57,996 nucleotides of DNA from Verrucomicrobiales bacterium (lineage in GTDB: Bacteria; Verrucomicrobiota; Verrucomicrobiia; Limisphaerales; UBA9464), in NCBI GenBank assembly GCA_027489875.1, contig JAIXZE010000122.1, forward strand, positions 1 through 57,996, written 5' to 3'. Positions within the stretch are counted from its first letter, which is position 1, and the number at the start of each line of letters is the position of its first letter. The notes under the pieces are model-generated. The model was not told where the DNA came from, did no database searches, and saw nothing but the letters and a program-made list of their open reading frames with translations. The translations under genes were made by a program, and so were the position numbers. Positions 27,701-35,481 of this stretch are shown here, piece by piece.

Positions 27701-30352
27701 CTGGATCGATCCATCGGTATAGACGCCGACGCCGGCAACCGAGACCACCGGGGCGGGAGGACGCTGACGGACCTCGACTTCGATCGTCGTCACCGCCGGA
27801 GACGAACAGCTCTGCACGACCTGGTTGGTCACGCCGCCCGCGACGCGAGCGTTGGTGTAGCTGTTGGCGGAGCGGGCCGTCAGCCGATAGAGGCCGGGCG
27901 TCTGGGTCGTGAGGACGAAGGGCTGGGCGAAGAAGAAGTCTCCGCCAGTCTGGGCGGTCACGCCGCCGTCCGTGGCCGACACCACCCAGGTCACAATCGT
28001 GTTGTTGGTGAAGGTCTCCACCGCGGGTGTCGGACGGGCAACCACGCTTCCGACCACCCCTTCGCCGACCTGGATCCGGGTGGTTCCGGTGGTCGCGATC
28101 GAGAAGTCGCGGGAAGTCAGAACGCCGTCCACACCCACCAGGACGCCCGTCAGGCTGAGGGCGGGCGGTTGCGGGGTCGGCCGGCTGACCAAGCGGATCT
28201 CTGTCCGGGCTGCGCTGAGCGCGTCCACACCATCACGGTTGTTGGACACCGACTGCACCTGAACCACGCGGGTGCTCGGGATGGTCGGGTTCTGGTCCAC
28301 GGGAAGCGTGGCCGAGAGGGCGTTCAGGGCGAGTTCCGGCCAGTTGGCGCGCGCGATGTTCGCCACGAGGCGCGCATCGTTCGCAAGGAGGCCTCCCGGG
28401 GCCGCCATGGCCGCGGGCCAATCGCCATTCAGGGAGGGAAGCAGATTGTTGGCAACGGTGCCCACACACGCTCCGGTCTCCCAGAAGGTCCAGTCGAGGC
28501 TCGGGGCGGTCGGCCGCTGGAGGACCACGACGTTGAACTGGGTGACATTGGTTCCCAGGGCGTTCGTCGTTCCGGAGTCCGTCGGGAACTTGGCGATCGT
28601 CTGGACCGCGAAGGTGTGCACGCCCGGAGGAAGGATCGAAAGACTCGAAAGATCCAACCGGTCCACGTCCGTCGCAATCGGGGTCAGCCCGGCCAGGGTT
28701 GTCGAGGCAACCACCGGATTGGTTCCGTCCACGGATTGCCCGGCCGGCGTGGCCAACCGGAACCAGTTCGCGGAGGCGACGGGGACGTCGAGGTTCTGAC
28801 CGCGACCGTTGTTGATGACCTGGTTGGTGACAAACAGGAACGAGGGCACGGGAGAATTCGCGTAATCCGCGCCCACCTGGAAGAAGTGGTTGGGCTCGTT
28901 CACACCGGCGGCACGGCCCAGATGGGCGAACTGCGGGTTCGGCCAGCGGAAGGCCGTGAACCGGACGCGTGCTCCTTCAATGCCCGTGCGGACATCGCGG
29001 GAGGCGATCTCGAAGACGTTGGTACCGTAGTTGAAATTGCTCGTGCCGAGACTCACGAGATCAAATCCCGTTGCGGACGACGAACGGGTCGGGCCGACCG
29101 TGATGACCTTCCCCACGTTGGCACCGTCGACGATCTTGTAGACATCGAAGGCCACGGACTTCTGCGACGTGGTCGAGGCCGTGATCAGGTTCGAGATGTT
29201 GACGAAGTTCGACAGGTCGCTGTCGATGAAGTGCAACCGGTTGCCACCCACGACGGCCGGGTCAGGCACAGGACCACCGACCACGAGGGTCGATCCGGAA
29301 ACGCCGACCACGAGATCTTCCAGTGCACCGGCCGTTGCAACGGCGAGGGACTTCACGGGAACCGCCAGATTGCTGGGCTTCTCCTTGGTGGTGAGGAATG
29401 CGGCACCCGGTGAACGCTGGTGGATGCCATCGGCACCCGCGACAAACAGGATCCCACCATGCGGCACGATGGCATTGATGCCCGCCACACCGTTGGTCGC
29501 CTTCTTCCAGAGTGTGCTGGTCGCCGAGGGCAGGCTGGTCAGACCGGCGGCTCCTTCGAGGACGGCCACGAAATTGGTGGGACCCGAGACATAGAGATGG
29601 GTTCCGTCACCCCCCACGGTCTGGATGCGTGCCGTCTCGTTGGTTCCGAACAGCGTTACGCCCGAGGAGGGCGCGTTGGTCAGGCCGAAGTCACGCGAGA
29701 GCGAAATCGCCCCGCGGGGCAGGGCATCACCCCGGTACTGTCCGGCAAGGATGAGGTTCGATCCGATCAGCACGCCGGTCTGGTAGTCTTCGAAGAAGGG
29801 GCTGATGTCGGCGGTCCGTTCCGGTTGGGTGGGGTTGGCCGAGTTCAGGGAGGACGTCGAGTAACGTCCGACAGCGAACCGGTTGCCGAAGCGGATGAGG
29901 TTGGGACCGGCAAGGCTCAGGTCGGTGACCTGCCCCAGATTCAAGGACGGCGACTCGGGAACCTTGATCGCTGCGATGGAGGTCCCATCACCGGTCGAGG
30001 GAATCCGATAGAGGGCACCCACGGAACTGGTCAGTTCTCCGGTGCCTGCGCCGATCACGAGGTTGGAAGGACTGATCGGAAGCACGGAGGTGAGCTTGTT
30101 CGTGGCCCCCGTCAGCACGAGAGGAGTGAACGTGAGGCCTCGGATACCGGGAGCATCCGCCTGTTCGCCGGAACGCAGAAGACCTGTCGAATCACCGACG
30201 GCCCAGAAGCGCGTGCCATCAAACGTGACGTCGTTCAGGAGCGCAGGGGCCGAGGCCGCCTCGAAGAATCGATAGTCCTTGAACTGGGCCTGGGCGGGAA
30301 GGACCGCGCCGGCAAGAACAGCAAGGAAACTGAGGGAAGAAATCCGCTTCAT
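24758..30352 (-). CDS. Giant exported Ig-repeat protein with beta-propeller-like N-terminus
   Basis: A 1,864-aa protein with a clear signal peptide (MKRISSLSFLAVLAGAVLPAQAQ). I chose ATG 30352 for that reason; the open frame upstream is non-homologous. Residues about 25-400 show repeated NDVTFDGTRFWAVGDS-like blades, suggesting a propeller. From about 900 to 1520 there are five modules of roughly 120 aa, each with an ADWY/ADWV motif, then TFxPxxxxxPVGTxxFxxxARSxEG and a closing VT. Further Ig-like segments follow. The C-terminus ends NGSGFFRVVLP with no sorting signal I recognise. It is 34 bp downstream of an outer-membrane barrel gene. It is probably surface or periplasmic. A role in adhesion or as a T6SS-linked surface structure is inference only. 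Confidence 0.82.
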   Translation of the reverse strand: MKRISSLSFLAVLAGAVLPAQAQFKDYRFFEAASAPALLNDVTFDGTRFWAVGDSTGLLRSGEQADAPGIRGLTFTPLVLTGATNKLTSVLPISPSNLVIGAGTGELTSSVGALYRIPSTGDGTSIAAIKVPESPSLNLGQVTDLSLAGPNLIRFGNRFAVGRYSTSSLNSANPTQPERTADISPFFEDYQTGVLIGSNLILAGQYRGDALPRGAISLSRDFGLTNAPSSGVTLFGTNETARIQTVGGDGTHLYVSGPTNFVAVLEGAAGLTSLPSATSTLWKKATNGVAGINAIVPHGGILFVAGADGIHQRSPGAAFLTTKEKPSNLAVPVKSLAVATAGALEDLVVGVSGSTLVVGGPVPDPAVVGGNRLHFIDSDLSNFVNISNLITASTTSQKSVAFDVYKIVDGANVGKVITVGPTRSSSATGFDLVSLGTSNFNYGTNVFEIASRDVRTGIEGARVRFTAFRWPNPQFAHLGRAAGVNEPNHFFQVGADYANSPVPSFLFVTNQVINNGRGQNLDVPVASANWFRLATPAGQSVDGTNPVVASTTLAGLTPIATDVDRLDLSSLSILPPGVHTFAVQTIAKFPTDSGTTNALGTNVTQFNVVVLQRPTAPSLDWTFWETGACVGTVANNLLPSLNGDWPAAMAAPGGLLANDARLVANIARANWPELALNALSATLPVDQNPTIPSTRVVQVQSVSNNRDGVDALSAARTEIRLVSRPTPQPPALSLTGVLVGVDGVLTSRDFSIATTGTTRIQVGEGVVGSVVARPTPAVETFTNNTIVTWVVSATDGGVTAQTGGDFFFAQPFVLTTQTPGLYRLTARSANSYTNARVAGGVTNQVVQSCSSPAVTTIEVEVRQRPPAPVVSVAGVGVYTDGSIQYANPSDSSFVVIGQDATRPQYRVTPDQIPGIGGTQWQAADWVLITASGLRTNLASNSATFTPPVNLTTALLGSGPSTNQILAFARSLDGSVGLVPRVLTLVVTPPPAAPDLLAGGFSTYDGTTLVPQTDVTVANGSTLTIAGSLPGTPDHRPTYSMVAQGTSALVADWYLQGTTNPIVRGTTTFRPTAEQSPVGTNGFFAIARSTEGSQSATPTTFQLIVTGVPQTPGLSALEVQRFDASGNFVSTDDVAVAPVIRVTDLVRNLVTEAGTLLRPQFLTTSQDNSDGADWYRVEGAVRTRVAVNTPVYRPSALEAPLGTNTYEVVARSREGAASAPATFQLVVTGPTQAPSLSVGQFFVFQGGVPVRQDDVVLPANGTTVVADVLAEQPALRRPIYRLTGPADAVIADWYQVSGASTNLVAKNSLTFAPSVAQTPVGTHTFVAVARSAEGAISPVTTFTLVVTAVPLAPALAAGDFLLPNAQGVPTLQNGVAINPPTPLVVGDNAGDEARRRPQFSLSPVGANVVSADWYQVVAGVTNQVAANSLTFRPAVAATPVGSHLFLVVARSTEGASSAPTPVTLTVTGAPSEPLISGQIPTASPDGLTLSNLDGELPVNPGDVFSVGTKAAQQFNADGSFRFSVNDGANLKAAFTRWSVNGAVVITNQTVVPVLPTGTNIVSLLAFSQDGTAGTAREFTIIVTPPPAAPTVTPVLATRASCDTSATFTAQLASDVRTIVWTSGPESSSSRLLVGAAFTSPGNELPSATSYKYFAWAVTANGDWSAVATLAELVVVPAPPAAELVGGISDRVIALNAATYPTLTVSNLGENRVEWFVGGVKVGEGSPFTPTTNQFPSSLAGPVTNSVREAFTHVFQAVMSRESCTNGATTVAFKVIVPWVDVAFDKADGGILSLQLNAVDDLATKTVTVHMAETIAALVPESGLTNAGTSIVLTDPLSTNAGVRRYFLQSLTNLTNGSGFFRVVLP

Positions 30353-30386
30353 GTGAAATTGGTTCGATTGGGTTTTCTTCAAGATT

Positions 30387-31382
30387 TCAGAAGGAGAAGC
30401 GCAGACCGGCCCGGACATAGGGTCCCCACAGGAGATCGGATTCGACCCCGGATTCAAAGGCACTGTCCGGAATCGCAGCCCCGAATTCGTCGACCAGCGT
30501 GCGATCCGGAGTGCCGTAGGATTCGAACATCATGCGTCCCTGGATGCCGCCCTCCAGCAGGGCCCGCCAGCGTTCGTCCTTTCCGAAGCGGTACTCGGCC
30601 CGGATCAGGAGGCGGGCCAGACCGCCGTACACCATGTTGTCCATGGTGTTTTCACCGCTGATGGCGAGGGTTTCCTCGTTGAATTCACGGGAGCGGATAC
30701 CCCCGAAGCCTTCACCCTCGAACACGATTGCGGGGCGGATGCCCTTGATCGGGCGGAAGCTGTAATCCAGCCCAAAACCGAGGTTGCCGGTGATGTCGCG
30801 GATGGTACCGAGGTTTCGATAGAAGGCCTGCGATGGATCGCTGATGCCTTCGTACTCGGCATCCATGTAGGTCACGCCGCCGCGGAGGTAGACACCGATC
30901 CGGGGGCCGAAGATGTAGGGCAACCGATACCGCATGTAGGCCTGCAACCAGGTGTCATCCAGCGTGAAGCTGGAATTGATCGCCGCCTGCGGCCATCGGC
31001 CGTTCTCTTCCGGCTTGAAGGTGAAATTGCCCGAGGACGTTCCCTGGCTGAAGGCGACGTCGAATCCGATGCCCTCGAAAGCCTGCCAGGTGATCGAACC
31101 GCCGTAGTAGGTCGATTCACGATCGGGGGAAGCCACTGTCCGGCCGATCGCGGCGCCATCGAGGGAAAAACCAACCGGAAGCGTCAGGTGACCAAATCCC
31201 TGCAGGAAGTCCCCGTAAACGGTCACGTTCCGCAACTTCGGCCGGTCATCCTCACTCTCAAGGACAGCTGCCAGCTCGTTGGTGGCGACCTGCGCGTTCA
31301 GGAGCAGGGACGATGACGCCGCAAACCCGATGGCGAGGCCGAACCCGAAGCGGGTCGAACGGCCGGTGGGGAGGAATTCCAT
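30387..31382 (-). CDS. Outer-membrane beta-barrel protein
   Basis: A 331-aa protein. A signal peptide (RFGFGLAIGFAASSSLLLNAQ) is followed by alternating-hydrophobic strands with many aromatic girdle residues: VTVYGDFLQGFGHL, GGSITWQAFEGIGFDVAFS, IGVYLRGGVTYMDAEY, LGFGLDYSFRP. It ends in VRAGLRFSF, and a terminal Phe is the signature for Bam-mediated insertion. ATG 31382 and ATG 31400 are both possible starts. The longer frame upstream translates a palindromic repeat and is rejected. No specific porin family is recognised. Being directly upstream of the Ig giant, it may be its outer-membrane partner. Confidence 0.8.
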   Translation of the reverse strand: MEFLPTGRSTRFGFGLAIGFAASSSLLLNAQVATNELAAVLESEDDRPKLRNVTVYGDFLQGFGHLTLPVGFSLDGAAIGRTVASPDRESTYYGGSITWQAFEGIGFDVAFSQGTSSGNFTFKPEENGRWPQAAINSSFTLDDTWLQAYMRYRLPYIFGPRIGVYLRGGVTYMDAEYEGISDPSQAFYRNLGTIRDITGNLGFGLDYSFRPIKGIRPAIVFEGEGFGGIRSREFNEETLAISGENTMDNMVYGGLARLLIRAEYRFGKDERWRALLEGGIQGRMMFESYGTPDRTLVDEFGAAIPDSAFESGVESDLLWGPYVRAGLRFSF

Positions 31383-31497
31383 AAACCGTAAGAAAAACAT
31401 TGTTTGCCGGGGATTCGGGAAAGAGCCGAAAGATGGTCCCCCTATATCCACAGATTCCACGAGGGCTGTCGATGCCATTTTCCGCGGATGCGCGTCC

Positions 31498-31630
31498 GCG
31501 GGCGCATCTGGACGCCGCCTCCATCTGGAACGGGGCGGCGACGTCCTCGTCGCCATCCCAGAGCCTTTCCCAAGGCGACGAGGATGTCGCCACCCCGTTC
31601 CTGAAGAGGGCAGTGTCATCATTCGCCCTG
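31498..31630. repeat. Palindromic element, copy 1
   Basis: Two 28-nt arms (31527-31554 and 31574-31601) are near-perfect reverse complements around a 19-nt centre. Each arm starts or ends with the ggaacgggg box and contains its own hairpin, GGCGACG-TCCT-CGTCGCC on the left and GGCGACG-AGGA-TGTCGCC on the right. The flanks (gcgcatctgga on the left, gggcagtgtcatcattcgccc on the right) match those of the other three copies, so the unit is about 135 bp. It separates the barrel gene from the pseudokinase gene and fills most of that 303-bp gap. Confidence 0.8.
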
Positions 31631-31685
31631 AACGGGAGACCTTCGAACCAAGGCCTCAGGGAATCTCCCTACCAGAAAGTCAGCT

Positions 31686-34600
31686 TCAGTCGCCCGTGGC
31701 CTCAAAGCCCTTCAGGGTGCTGTCGAGGCGGTCCAATTGCTTCTCAATCGCGGTCCGGTCCGTCCCCGATTCCAGTTTGGTGAGCAATCCGAGGAGCTCG
31801 GTACGGGAAGCCGCCAATTGCTCCCTGTAGCGCTTGGCGGTGGCCGCCTTCATCCCACGCACCGATGGGTTGTCGACGCCGAAGACATCGACACCCGCAG
31901 CTTTGGCGAAGGCGACCACGTTGGCCTTGAGGGCTGCCAACCGTTGCTTTTCCTGTCCCTCCTTCGCCAGATCGGCCACGCGCGTCCTTGCCCGCTCGGC
32001 GGACTGCTTCAGTTCGTCTCCCAGCCGCGTGAAGAAGGGATACGCCGGCTTCGGTTCCTTGAGATACAAGTCCACCTCATCGATATAGGCAGAGAGTCCA
32101 GCGACGTCGTTCGGCAGGGAGCGGGTGCGCAGCCCCTCGCCCCGGGTGACCTCGGGAAGCGCCACTGAAACCTTGGTGCGGGCCTCGTTGAAGAACGTCT
32201 TGTTCTGGAGTGCAGGATCCGACAGCCGGGTATTGAGGTTCTGGAACTCCTGGGCTGTCGCCAAGCGGTCCAATCCCTCAACGGCGGTTTTGGCGTCGGC
32301 CCAGATCCCCTTGAGCCGGTCAAACGCGGCATACCGGTCCTCGACCTGCTTGAGTCCGCCCCAGGTCGGCTTCCGGACAGGATCCTGGGCGGGGGGTACC
32401 CAACCGGGTTCCTCGACCTTGAGAGCGGGAGGTACATTGGCCAACCAGCCTTGTACCTCCCTGAGTGCAACCAAGGCCGCGAAGGATTGGTTGGTCGTAC
32501 TGCCGGGCGAGGTCTTCAGCTTTTCCTCCAGCACTCGCACGGCCTCCTGGACATTGGTCCTGGCCGTCGTCTGCGCCGCGGTAGCCCGGTCTTGATCGTC
32601 CTGCGCGGCTTTCAACCGGGCCGCCTCGGCCTCCTGGGCTACCCTTTGACGGGCCAGCTCGGCGTCCTGCATCGCCTTTTTCTCCGCCGCAGCGATGAGC
32701 GTGGCGCGATCTTCGGCCAGTTTCCTGATCAGCTCGGTGGACCTGGGGAAATCAGCGGCCGGCTTGTTCTGCAGCTTCCGCTCCAGATCCAGACGGACAT
32801 TCGCGAGACTGTTGGTGCTGGTGGGAACGAGGTTCTCCTGAGCCTCCTCCACAAAGGATCCATCTTCCAATTGCCGCCAAAGGGCCTCGGCACCCGAAAA
32901 CTCAAAGTCACCCGCCTTGGCCTTTTCCGCATCGATCTGCTTCCGCAGATCCCCCCGTGCCTTGCGAACGCCCCTGGGAAGACTGGCCGCTGCCGTCGCC
33001 GTTCGGATCAGGTCTTTGTCCTTCTCCTGCAAGCCCGCGAGGCGTTGGGCGCGTTCCTGCTCCGCCTTCTGTTGGGCCAGGGAACCTTCCGCAAGCTGGA
33101 TGGCATCCGCCGCCGCCTTCAAGGGTCCATCGACCGCACCCTTCACGGCCTGCTGGGCCTCCTCACGATTCCGAAACCGACGAAGCCGGCATTGGGCATT
33201 GACGCCATCGAAGGCCTCCTTGGCCTTCGCGAGCGAGGGTTCGAAGACGCTGGCCTGGATGCCCTTTTCACGGGCCTTCGTCCGGAGTTCGTTCGCGCGT
33301 ACCTCCGGTCCCTCCAGTTTCGGCGGCTCGAACTCGACCCACGCCTTGAGATCACTCCGCCAGAATCCCAGGAGGTTGGTGACTGCGGTGGTCTTCTGGG
33401 CAGCCGACAATTCCGTCCACCCGCGCGACCAGCCCTTGAAACCCGCAGGGAGGAAATGGGGCGCATTGGTGGCTCCGGCCATCGCCCGGGGATACTCCTC
33501 CACGGCGGCATTCTCGCGCGAGAACACGAGTGTCTTCGACCGGAGCGCATTGCTCGCCCCGAGCAGGACCTGGGTCCGGATCAGGCCCTCGATGTCCCGT
33601 TGGTTCCACCCCAACTCCTGGACCCACTCGCCAATCTCCTCCTCCAGATCCTTCTGGGCTTTGGGGAGCCGTGAGGATTCCGCCTGGAATGCGCGCCTTC
33701 GGGCCAGCTCCGCGGTGAGCACGTTGGGCGTACCGGCATCGAGGGTGAGTTGGGACGGCCGCGGAAAATCCAACCGGATCCAGGCGTCGGCCCGGGAGGT
33801 TGGGACATCGTCCCACCAACGACGCACCTGCGACTCAACGCTCCCCTTCGACATCGGACGTCGGATCCCGAGGGCCTCCTGAAGGACGGCGTTCGTCTTC
33901 AGGTTGGCCAGCCAGGGCTCGTCCGTGGGCGTGGGCGGGATCTGAGGGACGCTCGACGTGGTGACGATCGGCGGTGAGGGCTTGTTGGACACCACGACAT
34001 TCGTCGGGCCAGCGTTGGTTCCAGGGTTGGAAACCACGGGCGGTTTGGACTCGGGAACCTTTGGTTTGCCTTCCCCGTTCCTGGTGTAGAAGACGAACCC
34101 ACCCACCGCCAGGGCAACCACCACCACCCCGGCGATGATGGGGACCAGGGGAAGCTTCCCCCCCTTGCCCTTCCCCAACCGCAACCGGATCTGGTCAAAG
34201 GGGACATTGTCGAAGTTACCCGAGGTCAGTTCCTCGATGAGCTTCTTCCAGGAGTTCTTCCCCGGAAGATCGACGTCCGCCCAGGCGATGCCAAAGTCAG
34301 GCACCCCGCGAAAATTGGTCTCCGCGCCGGTGATCGCGGCGTACAGCAGGTGTCCAAGCCGACGCCGGTCATCCTGTTCCCGGGGATCGGTTTCCTCGAG
34401 GGGGACGAGGCCCGTCAACCGCGGGGAGAGACTGTCGTGTCCATCCGTGGTGCTCCGGGGAAAGACGATGCAATCGGGGCGAAGCGCACCGTGGGGGCGT
34501 TGAGCGGTGGCCTGGAGCTGCCCGAGGCCATCCGTCAGGCATTCAGCCAGGGCGAGGAGTTCAGCCGGTTTGCAGCGGTAGCCTTTGGCGAGGTCTTGGG

Positions 34601-34880
34601 AGAGGGTGCTTTTCCAGGGTGCGAAGGCGGCGTAGGCCACCTCCCCATCCACCCCCTGCCGGACGATCGGCCACCAAGCGGTGGGACTCGCGGCCCCAAG
34701 CGCCTCCAGCGTGGCAAAGGTCTGCCCCCAATCAGCGACCGAAGCCTTGGAATCCGCGTTCTCAACGCGGATCAGCAACAACCGCTCCCCCGTCTCCGGA
34801 TGGAGGGTATCGTAAAACCCGTCCCGACGCGGCTGACCTGCGTGGCTGAAACCGCCTGTGATGGTTTGATCGTCAGCCAT
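31686..34880 (-). CDS. Pseudokinase-TM-coiled-coil envelope protein
   Basis: A 1,064-aa protein. Residues 1-235 look like a Ser/Thr kinase fold whose catalytic residues are lost. The VAIK lysine position reads LLLIRVE, the HRDLKPxN loop reads HGALRPDCIVF (130-140), DFG is replaced by LTGL, and the alphaF/G region LGHLLYAAITGAE is still recognisable. One TM (about 244-266, VPIIAGVVVVALAVGGFVF) is followed by a Pro/Ser/Thr linker and about 750 residues of charged helical and coiled-coil sequence, presumably periplasmic. The layout parallels PpkA (cytoplasmic kinase, TM, periplasmic sensor) of H1-type T6SS, but without activity. It starts 15 bp after the lipoprotein stop, so it is coupled to that gene. 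Confidence 0.72.
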   Translation of the reverse strand: MADDQTITGGFSHAGQPRRDGFYDTLHPETGERLLLIRVENADSKASVADWGQTFATLEALGAASPTAWWPIVRQGVDGEVAYAAFAPWKSTLSQDLAKGYRCKPAELLALAECLTDGLGQLQATAQRPHGALRPDCIVFPRSTTDGHDSLSPRLTGLVPLEETDPREQDDRRRLGHLLYAAITGAETNFRGVPDFGIAWADVDLPGKNSWKKLIEELTSGNFDNVPFDQIRLRLGKGKGGKLPLVPIIAGVVVVALAVGGFVFYTRNGEGKPKVPESKPPVVSNPGTNAGPTNVVVSNKPSPPIVTTSSVPQIPPTPTDEPWLANLKTNAVLQEALGIRRPMSKGSVESQVRRWWDDVPTSRADAWIRLDFPRPSQLTLDAGTPNVLTAELARRRAFQAESSRLPKAQKDLEEEIGEWVQELGWNQRDIEGLIRTQVLLGASNALRSKTLVFSRENAAVEEYPRAMAGATNAPHFLPAGFKGWSRGWTELSAAQKTTAVTNLLGFWRSDLKAWVEFEPPKLEGPEVRANELRTKAREKGIQASVFEPSLAKAKEAFDGVNAQCRLRRFRNREEAQQAVKGAVDGPLKAAADAIQLAEGSLAQQKAEQERAQRLAGLQEKDKDLIRTATAAASLPRGVRKARGDLRKQIDAEKAKAGDFEFSGAEALWRQLEDGSFVEEAQENLVPTSTNSLANVRLDLERKLQNKPAADFPRSTELIRKLAEDRATLIAAAEKKAMQDAELARQRVAQEAEAARLKAAQDDQDRATAAQTTARTNVQEAVRVLEEKLKTSPGSTTNQSFAALVALREVQGWLANVPPALKVEEPGWVPPAQDPVRKPTWGGLKQVEDRYAAFDRLKGIWADAKTAVEGLDRLATAQEFQNLNTRLSDPALQNKTFFNEARTKVSVALPEVTRGEGLRTRSLPNDVAGLSAYIDEVDLYLKEPKPAYPFFTRLGDELKQSAERARTRVADLAKEGQEKQRLAALKANVVAFAKAAGVDVFGVDNPSVRGMKAATAKRYREQLAASRTELLGLLTKLESGTDRTAIEKQLDRLDSTLKGFEATGD

Positions 34881-34895
34881 GATCGGACAGGCTGA

Positions 34896-35459
34896 CTACT
34901 GGGAGAGGGCGCCTGGTGAGGATTCCACGCCCGCGGATCCGAAGGTGACGGTGATCGTGCGCTTTTCCCCGCGGGGCCAGTCGCGCGGCCAAAGCTCGGG
35001 ATTCAACGGCAGCAGGATGCGGCGCTGGTCGTTGGCCGGGTTGGATCCCCGCACGCTCGAATCAGCGATGATGGCAATGTGGGAGAAGCCCGGAAAACGG
35101 TACTTCTGGTACTCCGGCTTGCCCTTGGCCTCCAGATCCACCAGCAGTTCGCTCCCGCTGGCGACCACCTGGGATTCCAAACGGGTCGTGATGCCTTCCC
35201 AGACATTGTCCTTCTTGTTGAAGTAATCGTCCACCGACATGCCGGTGATACGGTCCTTGTTCGAGGAGTTCACCCCGATCACATCGACCCGGAATTTCTG
35301 GCCGCTCAACGAGTCCGCGACCACCACCTTGTACTTGTACCCGGGCCCCTTCTTGGGCGGGGCCGAAGACTTCTTGCCGGCGCAACCGGAGAGGAGCCCC
35401 AACGACAGGATCGCCAGCACGAGGCTGAGCAGGAAGGACGATGGATGGGTGGTCTTCAT
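34896..35459 (-). CDS. Lipoprotein, candidate TssJ functional replacement
   Basis: A 187-aa protein with a classical lipoprotein signal: FLLSLVLAILSLGLLSGCAG with the lipobox cysteine at residue 26. I chose ATG 35459 because it places the signal peptide at the N-terminus. The mature part is beta-rich (YKYKVVVADSLSGQKFRVDVIGV, IAIIADSSVRG, KRTITVTFG) and of the size of TssJ, which is a small transthyretin-fold outer-membrane lipoprotein. No TssJ sequence motif is convincing. No other TssJ candidate exists in the locus, so the assignment is positional and structural inference. It lies in the tight run 641-aa gene, lipoprotein, pseudokinase. Confidence 0.65.
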   Translation of the reverse strand: MKTTHPSSFLLSLVLAILSLGLLSGCAGKKSSAPPKKGPGYKYKVVVADSLSGQKFRVDVIGVNSSNKDRITGMSVDDYFNKKDNVWEGITTRLESQVVASGSELLVDLEAKGKPEYQKYRFPGFSHIAIIADSSVRGSNPANDQRRILLPLNPELWPRDWPRGEKRTITVTFGSAGVESSPGALSQ

Positions 35460-35481
35460 ACCAGACGTGGATGATGAGGGG

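Noticed and set aside
24812..29413. A 1,533-codon plus-strand open frame
   Set aside because: It is entirely antisense to the signal-peptide-bearing Ig-repeat protein. Its translation is His/Arg/Gly-rich without domains, as expected for the complement of a GC-rich coding strand.
31498..31630. Intrinsic terminator for the pseudokinase gene
   Set aside because: The stems are strong but lack a T-tract, and the same element appears at borders in several orientations relative to genes. It is better described as a dispersed repeat.
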